Positions 15,313 to 23,849 of a stretch of DNA of 64,000 bases are shown in pieces (position 1 is the first letter of the stretch; each line of letters starts with the position of its first letter). The position numbers and the translations under genes were made by a program. This DNA is from CAZJWC01 sp964550125 (lineage in GTDB: Bacteria > Bacillota > Clostridia > Christensenellales > Borkfalkiaceae). Below the pieces are notes generated by a model. That model was not told the DNA's origin and searched no databases. It saw only the letters and a program-made list of their open reading frames with translations. The stretch covers positions 62,001-126,000 of the forward strand of contig CAZJWC010000003.1 of NCBI GenBank assembly GCA_964550125.1. The letters are read 5' to 3'.

Positions 15313-15987
15313 CTATTTATTTAATAAACTCCATTTAATCGGCTCAATACCGTTTTTTTCTAAAAATTCGTTCGTTTTTGAAAAAGGTTTACTCCCAAAA
15401 AAGCCATTGTAGGCTGACAGTGGAGAAGGGTGTGCACTTTCAATTACAAAGTGATTTTTCCCTTTTATTAAACTTTTTTTTGCTCTTGCATTACCTCCCC
15501 AAAGAATAAACACAATAGGTTGAGGCAAGCCGTCTACAAGTTTTATAACTTCATCAGTAAACCAAGTCCAACCACATTTTGAGTGAGAATTTGCTTGGTG
15601 CTCCCTAACAGACAGTGTTGCATTTAGCAAAAGCACTCCTTCATTTGCCCATTTAGTTAGATTTCCAGAGGAAGCAGGCTCTATGCCTAAATCACTTTTC
15701 AACTCTTTATAAATATTAACTAGAGAGGGAGGAATTGCAACTCCGTCTTGAACGGAAAAGCAAAGCCCGTGGGCTTGTTTAGGTTCGTGATAGGGGTCTT
15801 GACCTAAAATTACAGCCTTGACCTTATCTATCGGGGTAAACCTAAAACAATTATACAAATCGTACATATCGGGATAAACCGTATAGTTTGTATACTCGTC
15901 TTTTAAAAAATTGCGAATTTTGATATATCTTTCATCATCAAACAGCGACTTTAAAAGTTCGTCCCAGCCACCACCTAATTTACGCAT
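15313..15987 (-). CDS. ung: Uracil-DNA glycosylase (family 1)
   Basis: A 224-residue enzyme that removes uracil from DNA to start base excision repair. The water-activating loop GQDPYHE (62-68, Asp64 catalytic) and the minor-groove loop HPSPLSAYNGFFG near residue 186 are intact, and the length is standard. The start codon overlaps the luxS stop by 8 nt, indicating translational coupling inside the mtnN-luxS-ung-apgM operon. The combination with methyl-cycle genes is unusual and probably only reflects operon packing. Confidence 0.96.
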   Translation of the reverse strand: MRKLGGGWDELLKSLFDDERYIKIRNFLKDEYTNYTVYPDMYDLYNCFRFTPIDKVKAVILGQDPYHEPKQAHGLCFSVQDGVAIPPSLVNIYKELKSDLGIEPASSGNLTKWANEGVLLLNATLSVREHQANSHSKCGWTWFTDEVIKLVDGLPQPIVFILWGGNARAKKSLIKGKNHFVIESAHPSPLSAYNGFFGSKPFSKTNEFLEKNGIEPIKWSLLNK

Positions 15988-16405
15988 TTAAAATCTCCAA
16001 ATAAGCCTGACAGTCTTTTTTTGCTTGAATTAAATCATGGTCTAAATAATTACCACACTCTTGTTTTTGGCTTCCAGGTACTTCATTAAACTCTTGCACC
16101 ATACTAAACGCACGGATAAGTTCATTTTTAACCTCTGCGAAAGTCATTTGTGTTGTAAGAAGATAAAAACCCGTTCTGCACCCCATTGGTCCAAAATAAA
16201 TTATCTTTTCGCTATATTCACCATTACGCAAGATGGTTGCAATTAAATGTTCAATAGAGTGGGCTGACGCAGTTGATAAAAAATCATTTTGATTTGGTTT
16301 TTTCATCCTCAAATCAAATGTCGTTACCCCTTGCATTTCAGTTGAAATATACAAACCCTGAGCAAGTGTATCGTGATTTTTTTGAAAGGAAGGAATTTTT
16401 TTCAT
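15980..16405 (-). CDS. luxS: S-ribosylhomocysteine lyase
   Basis: A 141-residue metalloenzyme that cleaves S-ribosylhomocysteine to homocysteine and DPD, the precursor of autoinducer 2. The metal ligands are His49 and His53 (HSIEH) and Cys117 (QECGNY), and the catalytic Cys76 is in FGPMGCRTGF. It is slightly shorter than the usual 150-160 residues but has the full fold. It starts one base after the mtnN stop, so the two consecutive steps of the activated methyl cycle are made from one transcript. Confidence 0.96.
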   Translation of the reverse strand: MKKIPSFQKNHDTLAQGLYISTEMQGVTTFDLRMKKPNQNDFLSTASAHSIEHLIATILRNGEYSEKIIYFGPMGCRTGFYLLTTQMTFAEVKNELIRAFSMVQEFNEVPGSQKQECGNYLDHDLIQAKKDCQAYLEILNA

Positions 16406-16406
16406 A

Positions 16407-17069
16407 CTATTTTACGTCCTTTAAAATTGAAAATACTTTATCAAAAGCCTCGCCTAGTTTTTCACAGGCAGTTTTTACATTTAATTCAAATTGACCAACG
16501 GAATTACCAGGCTTATCCGAAATACTCTTAAACGAATAACATTTAACTCCAGCATGCAAACAAGTTTGTACTATTGCACCTAATTCCATCTCTCTTATAT
16601 CTGCTTTTATATCGTTAACTAAAAGATTATAATCGTCCACGCTGTCATTAAATCTATCACCTGTTCCTACAGTTGCATAGTCAAAACCAAAATAATCTTT
16701 TGTAAGTTGCAAATATCTATCGTCAAATTCGCAAAGTTTACCCATTTGACAATGGTCAAGTTCAGTAAGGTCAAAGTCGTATTGACAAACTCTCATAATT
16801 TGATAAGTTCCAAAAAGTTCAATCTCCTCAGTAAGTCCTCCAGCAACACCAAAATTTATAATTGTATCAACACCAAATCTATCAATCAAAAGTTGAGTTG
16901 CTATACCTGCGTTAACTTTACCCACTCTGCTAATTATAAGTACAACTTCTTTACCGTAAGCAATACCTTTAACAACACGCTTGTTGCAAATAATTTCATC
17001 ACTTTTTACATCAATTCTTTTTATCAAAGGCAAGGCTTCACTTTCACACGCAATTACTAATCCTATCAT
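16407..17069 (-). CDS. mtnN: 5'-methylthioadenosine/S-adenosylhomocysteine nucleosidase
   Basis: A 220-residue nucleoside hydrolase (PNP/UDP fold) that splits adenine from MTA and SAH. The N-terminus IGLVIACESEALPLIKRI, the segment INFGVAGGL and the C-terminal KSISDKPGN block, which carries the catalytic Asp region, are typical of Pfs/MtnN. ATG 17069 has AGGAG upstream; the longer frame is not supported. It is first in the operon and feeds S-ribosylhomocysteine to LuxS. Confidence 0.93.
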   Translation of the reverse strand: MIGLVIACESEALPLIKRIDVKSDEIICNKRVVKGIAYGKEVVLIISRVGKVNAGIATQLLIDRFGVDTIINFGVAGGLTEEIELFGTYQIMRVCQYDFDLTELDHCQMGKLCEFDDRYLQLTKDYFGFDYATVGTGDRFNDSVDDYNLLVNDIKADIREMELGAIVQTCLHAGVKCYSFKSISDKPGNSVGQFELNVKTACEKLGEAFDKVFSILKDVK

Positions 17070-17179
17070 CTGTAAATCTCCTAATTTTTCAATGCCATTA
17101 TAACAAAACAAATAGGAAAAAGCAATAAAACAAATACCCTTATTGACCTATAAAAACTTTTAAATTTTAATTAGGACTA

Positions 17180-17208
17180 TTGACTTTAAAATAGCAAATA
17201 AATATAAT
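17180..17208 (+). promoter_or_regulatory. Sigma-A promoter of the Y-family polymerase operon
   Basis: TTGACT (17180-17185), 17-nt spacer, TATAAT (17203-17208). No clear LexA box is visible around it. Confidence 0.8.
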
Positions 17209-17231
17209 ATGTATTGTATTTTAGGAGAAAT

Positions 17232-18506
17232 ATGGAAGATAGAGTTTATTTTGTAATTGATATGAAATCCTTTTTTGCTTCGGTGGAGTGTGCAGAGCGC
17301 GGACTTGACGCTATGACTACCAATTTAGTTGTAGCCGACTCAAGCCGTACCGAAAAGACAATTTGTTTAGCAGTTACTCCTGCAATGAAATCTTTAGGAA
17401 TTAAAAACAGATGTAGACTTTTTGAGATACCCAGGGACATTGATTATATCATAGCAAAACCAAGGATGAAAAAATATATTGAATATGCCTCAAAAATTTA
17501 CGGTATTTATTTAAAATATATAGACAAAAACGACATACACGTATACTCTATTGACGAGTGTTTTATTGATGCTACCGATTACTTAAAAATGTATAATCTT
17601 AAAGCACACGATTTTGCCAAAATGCTTATGAGTGAGATTTATCAAACATTACACATAGTGTCTTCAGCAGGGATAGGCACAAACTTATTTTTAGCAAAAA
17701 TCGCTTTAGACATTACTGCAAAACATAGCAAAAATAGAATTGGTTGGCTAAATGAAGAAAAATTTAAAAAGACATTATGGCACCATAAACCGATAACGGA
17801 TTTTTGGCAAATTTCAAATGGCATATCAAATAGGCTTTTAAAGTACGGGATAACAGATATGGCTGGCATTGCCACCTATGATGAAAACGCATTATACAAA
17901 GAGTTTGGCATAAATGCTGAACTAATAATTGATCACGCTTGGGGTAGAGAAAGTTGTTTGATGAGTGATATTAAAAACTATAAGGTAAAATCTCGTTCGG
18001 TTTCCTACTCACAAATTTTGTTTTGTAATTATAATTTTGAGGACAGTAAAAATGTACTTCTTGAAATGGTTCAAAACGGTTGCTACGACCTTGCTAGAAA
18101 AAACTTGACAACCTCAAATATTTATCTTTCAGTTGGATATGGTGATATACGATTTGATTTTTCAACAGCAAGCCAAAAACTAAAGATAAACACAAATCTT
18201 TATTCGGTTATAAGCCCTTATTTTGAAAAACTATTTGATAAAATCGTTCATAAAAATCGTCCAATTAGAAAGGTAAGTTTTGGATTTGGTGGTATAAGCA
18301 GTGATAAGTATGAGCAGTACGATTTATTTACCGATATGTCGCAAATTGAAAAGGAGAAAAACCTAGTTCAAAGCATACTTGATATACACGAAAAGTACGG
18401 AAAAAATGCCCTACTAAAAGGAAATGATTTTAAAGAAAATGCAACACAGGTTGAAAGAAACAAAATGATAGGAGGCCATAACGGTGGCGAGGACGAAAAT
18501 GAGTAG
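17232..18506 (+). CDS. Y-family DNA polymerase (UvrX/ImuB-like)
   Basis: A 424-residue translesion polymerase. Palm carboxylates are visible as Asp10 in FVIDMKSFFASVEC and Asp108/Glu109 in YSIDECFID. The finger residues and the helix-hairpin-helix thumb (about 185-230) follow, and the C-terminal little-finger domain ends in a poorly conserved tail. The sequence around the palm (SFFASVECAERGLDAM) resembles Firmicutes UvrX/UmuC-like polymerases rather than DinB. ATG 17232 has AGGAGAAAT upstream. A YolD-like gene overlaps its 3' end, a pairing conserved in Gram-positive chromosomes, plasmids and phages. Confidence 0.9.
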   Translation: MEDRVYFVIDMKSFFASVECAERGLDAMTTNLVVADSSRTEKTICLAVTPAMKSLGIKNRCRLFEIPRDIDYIIAKPRMKKYIEYASKIYGIYLKYIDKNDIHVYSIDECFIDATDYLKMYNLKAHDFAKMLMSEIYQTLHIVSSAGIGTNLFLAKIALDITAKHSKNRIGWLNEEKFKKTLWHHKPITDFWQISNGISNRLLKYGITDMAGIATYDENALYKEFGINAELIIDHAWGRESCLMSDIKNYKVKSRSVSYSQILFCNYNFEDSKNVLLEMVQNGCYDLARKNLTTSNIYLSVGYGDIRFDFSTASQKLKINTNLYSVISPYFEKLFDKIVHKNRPIRKVSFGFGGISSDKYEQYDLFTDMSQIEKEKNLVQSILDIHEKYGKNALLKGNDFKENATQVERNKMIGGHNGGEDENE

Positions 18507-18810
18507 AGAAATGAGAGCAAAGCAGTTTGCTCCATTTGACGCTTTGAAGGGACTGCAAGAAGCTTTACGACTTAAGGAATATGAAAATGAAAGAGTGGAA
18601 AAAGGTGAGGTTACACAGGAAAAAGCATTTGAATTTTCACAAATTTTAATAAATTATGAAAAGACGAATATTCTTTCAGTTACCTACTTTTTCAATGGAC
18701 GAAACTACACTATTGACGGTAAAGCAAAAATTGATTGTATTGAACATTATCTAATTATAAATAATGTTAAGATTAAGTTTGATGATATTATTGATATAAA
18801 AATAAAATAA
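18484..18810 (+). CDS. YolD-like protein
   Basis: A 108-residue YolD-family protein: N-terminal MSREMRAKQFAPFDALKGL, then a charged helix, then a small beta sheet. YolD-like proteins accompany Y-family polymerases and are thought to be UmuD-like accessory factors, though the function is not settled. GTG 18484 is chosen as start because AGGAGG lies 8 nt upstream; ATG 18499 is the alternative. It overlaps the polymerase gene by 23 nt and ends at a terminator. Confidence 0.85.
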   Translation: MARTKMSREMRAKQFAPFDALKGLQEALRLKEYENERVEKGEVTQEKAFEFSQILINYEKTNILSVTYFFNGRNYTIDGKAKIDCIEHYLIINNVKIKFDDIIDIKIK

Positions 18811-18840
18811 AAGGCCTTGCTTTTGGCAAGGTCTTTTATT
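18809..18840. terminator. Bidirectional terminator between the yolD-like and large surface-protein genes
   Basis: AAGGCCTTGC pairs with GGCAAGGTCTT around TTTT, with T runs on both strands between convergent genes. Confidence 0.85.
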
Positions 18841-18845
18841 TTAAA

Positions 18846-21800
18846 TTATTTGTCTTCCTTCTTTGAAGTATCTTCCATTTCAGTTTCTTCGTTTTCAGTC
18901 TTTTCTTCTTCAACAGGAATTTCTACTTCTTCAGTAGTTTCTTCTTTATTACCTGCGTACAACTCCTCATCGGTTACATCATCATCAAAATCATCATCTT
19001 GATAATCACCGTCATCATCATATTCAGCCTCTTGAACATAGTGCTTTCTACGAGATGTATATTTAGAGTTTTTAACCTTTTTAGAGCGTCTTGCACGCTT
19101 AACGATATCTCTAATTAAGATTAATAGCAATGTAACAATCAATACAACAGCAACAGCTATTGATGTAATCAACAAGCCGACACTCAAACTTGAATCATCA
19201 CTATCATCATCACTTGTATCAGTATCTGTATCAGCAGATGCGTCAATAGTTACGTCAATTGAACTAAAATCAACATAAGTTGAAATTGAGTTATCTTTTG
19301 CAATCTTTAGGTATGATATCTTACTTGTATAATTATCTTGTGAATAATCTTTGTAAGGGTTAGCCTCGTCTGTATCAGCCTCATCTTCATCAAATCTTAC
19401 GTAGTCAATGTCGTCATACAAGTTGTAAGTGTTATAGATTATGTCAACGATACCATCTCCGTTAAAATCTAAACCTTCTATATAACCGTCTTTATCTTTA
19501 TCAATGAAATCCAAGATGCCATCACCATTAACATCAATACCACCGTTTGCCTTAATTTCAGCTTTTTTAGTTTCAAAATACTTGCCATAGAACTCGTCTA
19601 GGTCGTCAATAGCAAATGAACTGTTATCGCAAATATATTCCTTTGCAAAGTCAAGCAATGAAGTATAGTTGTCATCAGTTAATGAATCTGTAGTATTTTT
19701 CATAAAGAAAACATAACTACCAAATTCACTTACTTCACTATTATCTCTTGCACCGTTCCAAACCTCAAGTCTATAAGTTTTTGCAGTATTACCAGTAACA
19801 ATGTAGAAGTTTACAGTTGTCCACTTATTTGCATAAGCAGGGTCATTACCGTCAATTCTTACAAACAACTCATTTGTTGTACCTGCAGACTTTGCATATT
19901 CATTATTAAAGTCATTTACAGGCATTGAGTATTTCTTTGTTGAGTAACTATATTTATAATAGTAAGTATTATCAGCCTCATTGTAATAGAATACTATTTC
20001 ATCATTTGAAGTTATTTTATTTCCTTTTTCATCAGTGTCGTAAACACTTAAATTTGCGAAGTAATTTCCATCTTTATCTTTATGCAATCCATTTGCTTGC
20101 ATCCAGTAAACAATATATCCTTCACTGTCAAACTCATCGTCATCTCCAACATAGTTGCCACTAACATCATAAGGATAATATACATTTCCATCTACATCGT
20201 ACCAATATGACAATTTTGATGTTTCAATGCTGACCTTATCTTTATAAGAACCAGTTTCTTCTGCATCAATTAAATATACATAAGCAACTGCACCACTTGA
20301 AACATATACATCGTAAGATAATGTTGTATAAGAATCAGCAGATAAAGTACTTGTATCGTTTGAAATATATCCGTAGCCTGTTGCTTCTTCAGGTAGGTAG
20401 TAGTAAGTTACACCTTCAGCAAATTCAGTTATCGCACCAGCAGATACATATGAACCACCACTGAAAGTATAGTAAGTTATGCCAGTTTGGAAACTTTCAG
20501 CTTCAATATACTCTTGATTGCCTGTTAAGATAATAAGAGGCATTGAGTTATATTGTCCTACAACTTTATCCCACCAGTTTGAACCGTCAGCAGCAGAATC
20601 GTATACACCGTCAACTTCAGCCTTTTGTAAGATATATTCAAGCCAAGCTCCCTCATCAGTGCCTTTTAAGTTATAATAGTTCGCTTCGTAATATTTATTG
20701 ATTAGACCAGCCCAGTCTTTTGAATTGATGGCTGTATCTCCCGCATTTACACCATTGATAAATTCACTATTTGCGTTTACGCCATAGAAACTACGCAAAT
20801 TAGCTATTGTCTCACGGATAACTTTATTATTTAAATCAGTATATGTGATGTTATCAAAACCATATGCCAAGATATCAACACCTAGTTCGCCAAAAACAGA
20901 AATTGTCTTTGTTGTAGTAGTTGAAGTTAAATAGTCATATTCAGTCTTTGTTAAGGGCGCTAATTCAAAGTTAGTAAAAGCAGCATAACCTTCATGATAC
21001 TCAGCCTTTTTGCTACCCACGATTGTTGTAGGTCCAAAAGAAAGTTCAAGTTCAAAAGTAACTTCGCTTGAAATTACGTTTTTCACAAAGATAACAAATT
21101 GAGTCCAACCCTCTAATACATCATCATTAGAATCAATAGAAACTTTTTCAATAGTAGTTGTATCTATATTTGAAATACTTGTCTTTGTTTGATAGTCAAT
21201 TAATGTTACAGTTGCACCAGTAAATGTATCAACGCTAGAAGTTTTACACCAGAAAGAAATAGCCATTTGCTCATTTTCTTGAAGTTTAAAATCGTTTGAA
21301 GTCAACCTAGTTGTATAAGCAGTACCTTTTGAACTTAAAAGCAATACCGTTTTTGCATCAGTATCAAAGAAAGCAGGACGAGTAGTCAATTCCTCTTTTA
21401 CCTTTGCAGTATAATAATTACTTGTAATTGTAGTACCTGCTAATTCATCATTTGTGAAAACTCCAGTTACATCTCCTGTCTTATCAAAACCAAGTCCTAC
21501 ATAGTTATCAGTAGTATAAGTATTTCCACCTGAAATTTCTTTAGTTAAATCGGTAGTAGCAATAATATCAGTGCCAATTTCCTTTTTAGTAAAGTTTTCA
21601 TTTTGAGAATTTATGAACACCTTTTTACGAGTTTCAGTTAATACACCACAATTTAAAATTTTATCTGTTTTTGTATCATTATATTTACACTCAAAAGTGT
21701 CAGCATCTTTGAAAGCGTCTACAACTGAATTTTCAACGATACTGCATTGTACATCATCAAAGAAAGCGTAACCGTTAACATATTCAGCATAGTTGTTTGA

Positions 21801-22763
21801 TGCAGGTTGTTGACCTAAACCTAAAACGATAACAAAAGTGCTTTCGTTAAAGTTTGAACCTTTGATTGCTATTTCATATTTTTGCCACTCACCGTAAGTA
21901 TTAATATTCTTAATCATAAAGTTGTCAAGAGTTTCTCCTGCAACCGTTTGTTTAAGAGCGATATATGCACCTTGCTCGCTATCTGCTTTAATCTCACCTG
22001 AAGCATCAGTCTTAATTTCACCAGTTTCATAGTTATAGTCATAACCAACCTTATATGAACCCGATGTTACACCGTCAACCTCTTTTGATGCACCATAAGT
22101 TAAGTCAGCAGTATATACCCAAACGGATACCATTGCAGAAGTGTGTGCAGGTAAAGTTACAGTAGTAGATGATGTGTAGTATTGAGCAGTACCTGTACGA
22201 TTTACTCCGTCCTTTTGATTATGAATCATAAGAACGTGTCCGTCCTCACCTGTGTGAGTTTTGGGGTTTGCTATTGTAGGAATATCGTCTTCATCTACGT
22301 TATATTTTGAAGAGATAAGTTCGCCGTCTTCATCAGTTTCTTCACTTGCTAAAACGCCCCTTAAACTCTTTTGATAATAATCGCTTGTAGCATCTTTATC
22401 AGCAGTAAGATAGTCCCAACCTCTTTCAAGTTCGCCCTTATTGTTTTTATAAGAGTTACCTGTATAAATTATACCTGACTTGCTTGAAGAAGAATCAGCC
22501 GAACTTCCACCTACAGTACCAGTTGCCGATGACCAGCCCTTTGCTGTCATTATTACATCATATCCACCATTAGTATCGTAGAACTCGAAGTTACCATTAG
22601 TAATTTTTTGTGTATCGGTATCAGAAGAAGTGTTAACGAAAACTTGCTCGTCTTCAGTAGTACACGCCGTCAAAAAAGATAGACACACAGAAAGCACAAA
22701 TGCAACTACGCAAATAAAAATTGCTTTCAATCTAAGCATTTTTTGATTGTTTATTCTTGTCAT
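18846..22763 (-). CDS. Large surface protein with lipobox, carbohydrate-binding-like domains and C-terminal membrane anchor
   Basis: A 1305-residue protein of unknown function. Residues 1-33 are a signal peptide ending in LTAC (Cys34, lipobox). Residues about 60-350 and 420-620 look like beta-sandwich, carbohydrate-binding-like domains (for example SAMVSVWVYTADL and GEWQKYEIAIKGS). A tandem FxxGxTYYxxxG motif lies near residue 770. Residues about 1076-1107 carry three Asp-rich loops (DVNGDGILD, DKDKDGY, DFNGDGIVD) resembling dockerin or thrombospondin calcium sites. A single transmembrane helix (about 1193-1217) is followed by a basic stretch and an 80-residue acidic cytoplasmic tail. It is monocistronic. 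Confidence 0.75.
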   Translation of the reverse strand: MTRINNQKMLRLKAIFICVVAFVLSVCLSFLTACTTEDEQVFVNTSSDTDTQKITNGNFEFYDTNGGYDVIMTAKGWSSATGTVGGSSADSSSSKSGIIYTGNSYKNNKGELERGWDYLTADKDATSDYYQKSLRGVLASEETDEDGELISSKYNVDEDDIPTIANPKTHTGEDGHVLMIHNQKDGVNRTGTAQYYTSSTTVTLPAHTSAMVSVWVYTADLTYGASKEVDGVTSGSYKVGYDYNYETGEIKTDASGEIKADSEQGAYIALKQTVAGETLDNFMIKNINTYGEWQKYEIAIKGSNFNESTFVIVLGLGQQPASNNYAEYVNGYAFFDDVQCSIVENSVVDAFKDADTFECKYNDTKTDKILNCGVLTETRKKVFINSQNENFTKKEIGTDIIATTDLTKEISGGNTYTTDNYVGLGFDKTGDVTGVFTNDELAGTTITSNYYTAKVKEELTTRPAFFDTDAKTVLLLSSKGTAYTTRLTSNDFKLQENEQMAISFWCKTSSVDTFTGATVTLIDYQTKTSISNIDTTTIEKVSIDSNDDVLEGWTQFVIFVKNVISSEVTFELELSFGPTTIVGSKKAEYHEGYAAFTNFELAPLTKTEYDYLTSTTTTKTISVFGELGVDILAYGFDNITYTDLNNKVIRETIANLRSFYGVNANSEFINGVNAGDTAINSKDWAGLINKYYEANYYNLKGTDEGAWLEYILQKAEVDGVYDSAADGSNWWDKVVGQYNSMPLIILTGNQEYIEAESFQTGITYYTFSGGSYVSAGAITEFAEGVTYYYLPEEATGYGYISNDTSTLSADSYTTLSYDVYVSSGAVAYVYLIDAEETGSYKDKVSIETSKLSYWYDVDGNVYYPYDVSGNYVGDDDEFDSEGYIVYWMQANGLHKDKDGNYFANLSVYDTDEKGNKITSNDEIVFYYNEADNTYYYKYSYSTKKYSMPVNDFNNEYAKSAGTTNELFVRIDGNDPAYANKWTTVNFYIVTGNTAKTYRLEVWNGARDNSEVSEFGSYVFFMKNTTDSLTDDNYTSLLDFAKEYICDNSSFAIDDLDEFYGKYFETKKAEIKANGGIDVNGDGILDFIDKDKDGYIEGLDFNGDGIVDIIYNTYNLYDDIDYVRFDEDEADTDEANPYKDYSQDNYTSKISYLKIAKDNSISTYVDFSSIDVTIDASADTDTDTSDDDSDDSSLSVGLLITSIAVAVVLIVTLLLILIRDIVKRARRSKKVKNSKYTSRRKHYVQEAEYDDDGDYQDDDFDDDVTDEELYAGNKEETTEEVEIPVEEEKTENEETEMEDTSKKEDK

Positions 22764-22929
22764 AAAACACCTTCAAAGTTATTTTTTATAAGTTGTAGAC
22801 CTAAAAATAAAATCATACTTCTATATTTTAATATAAAACAAATATTTTTGCAAGCAGTTACTAGCCTTACATAAAAAAACATATTTATTTTTTTAGAATT
22901 TGGCACAAAATACTTTTATAAGGAGTTTT

Positions 22930-23304
22930 ATGACTGAAAGTAAAGAAAAAGTAAAAGATACTATAATATTAGTTATATGTGGTTTGAGTGCAGGGTTTTT
23001 GAACGGGATTTTTGGAGGGGGTGGAGGTATGATTGTAGTACCTCTACTAATGATTTCTTTACATCTTTCGAATATAAAAGCACATGCAACTGCAATTTTA
23101 ATCATCTTTATAATAAGTATTTTTAGTATTCTTATATATGGTTTTAATGGAGGAATTGATTTTAAAATAGAAATTCCTACAATGCTAGGTTCTATTTTAG
23201 GTGGAATTTTAGGAGCAAAATTATTAAATGCGTTAAATCCAACTATAATCGCATTTATCTTTATAAGTTTGATGCTATTTGCAGGAATTAGGCTGGTGAT
23301 ATAA
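22930..23304 (+). CDS. Half-size TSUP (TauE/SafE) permease subunit A
   Basis: A 124-residue membrane protein with about four helices. It matches the N-terminal half of TSUP sulfite/sulfonate exporters, with the glycine-rich GFLNGIFGGGGGMIVVPLL signature. Full-length family members are about 250-270 residues with this motif in both halves. ATG 22930 has AAGGAG upstream. Its stop overlaps the start of the second half by one base. The two are best read as subunits of a heterodimeric transporter for a small anion; the substrate is unknown. Confidence 0.85.
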   Translation: MTESKEKVKDTIILVICGLSAGFLNGIFGGGGGMIVVPLLMISLHLSNIKAHATAILIIFIISIFSILIYGFNGGIDFKIEIPTMLGSILGGILGAKLLNALNPTIIAFIFISLMLFAGIRLVI

Positions 23305-23693
23305 TGGCTTTTTATATATATCTTTTGATAGGTTTTATTAGTGGAATAATAGGTGGTATGGGCATGGGAGGAGGTACACTACTTATACCTATGCTGACGA
23401 TTTTTTGTGGAGTTGAACAAAAAATTGCTCAATCGGTCAATTTATTTGTTTTTCTACCCACTGCAATTTTTGCACTTATAATTCACTCAAAAAACAATTT
23501 AATACAGACACATAATCTTTTTTGGATAATTATTCCTGCTATAATTTTTTCAATTTTAGGAAGTTTATGTGCCGTTTACACCCCTCAAGTTTGGCTTAAA
23601 AGAGGTTTTGGCATCTTTTTAATATTACTTGCTTTGTATCAAACATTTGAAATTTTAAAAACAATTATCAAAAAAAGGTCTAAAAACGATTAG
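23304..23693 (+). CDS. Half-size TSUP (TauE/SafE) permease subunit B
   Basis: A 129-residue membrane protein matching one TSUP repeat, with GFISGIIGGMGMGGGTLLIP near the N-terminus and four hydrophobic helices. It starts in the TAATG overlap with subunit A, so production is translationally coupled one to one. Both halves have their own start codon and complete topology, which argues against a frameshifted single gene. Confidence 0.85.
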   Translation: MAFYIYLLIGFISGIIGGMGMGGGTLLIPMLTIFCGVEQKIAQSVNLFVFLPTAIFALIIHSKNNLIQTHNLFWIIIPAIIFSILGSLCAVYTPQVWLKRGFGIFLILLALYQTFEILKTIIKKRSKND

Positions 23694-23752
23694 ATAATAT
23701 AAAAATCTTGCAAAAAATTTGTGTCGTTATCGTAAAAAATTTAAAAAGAGTA

Positions 23753-23781
23753 TTTACTAACAAAAATTTTAATGGTATAAT
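23753..23781 (+). promoter_or_regulatory. Sigma-A promoter of the ppx/gppA gene
   Basis: TTTACT (23753-23758), 17-nt spacer, TATAAT (23776-23781), about 65 nt before the TTG start. Confidence 0.7.
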
Positions 23782-23849
23782 AATAATGTTATTGAATTAA
23801 ACAACATTTTAGAAATTTTAATTTTTTATTGTAAAAGTAGAGGTGCAAT

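Noticed and set aside
22930..23693. Frameshifted single TSUP gene
   Set aside because: Both halves have complete signatures, plausible starts and a TAATG coupling overlap.
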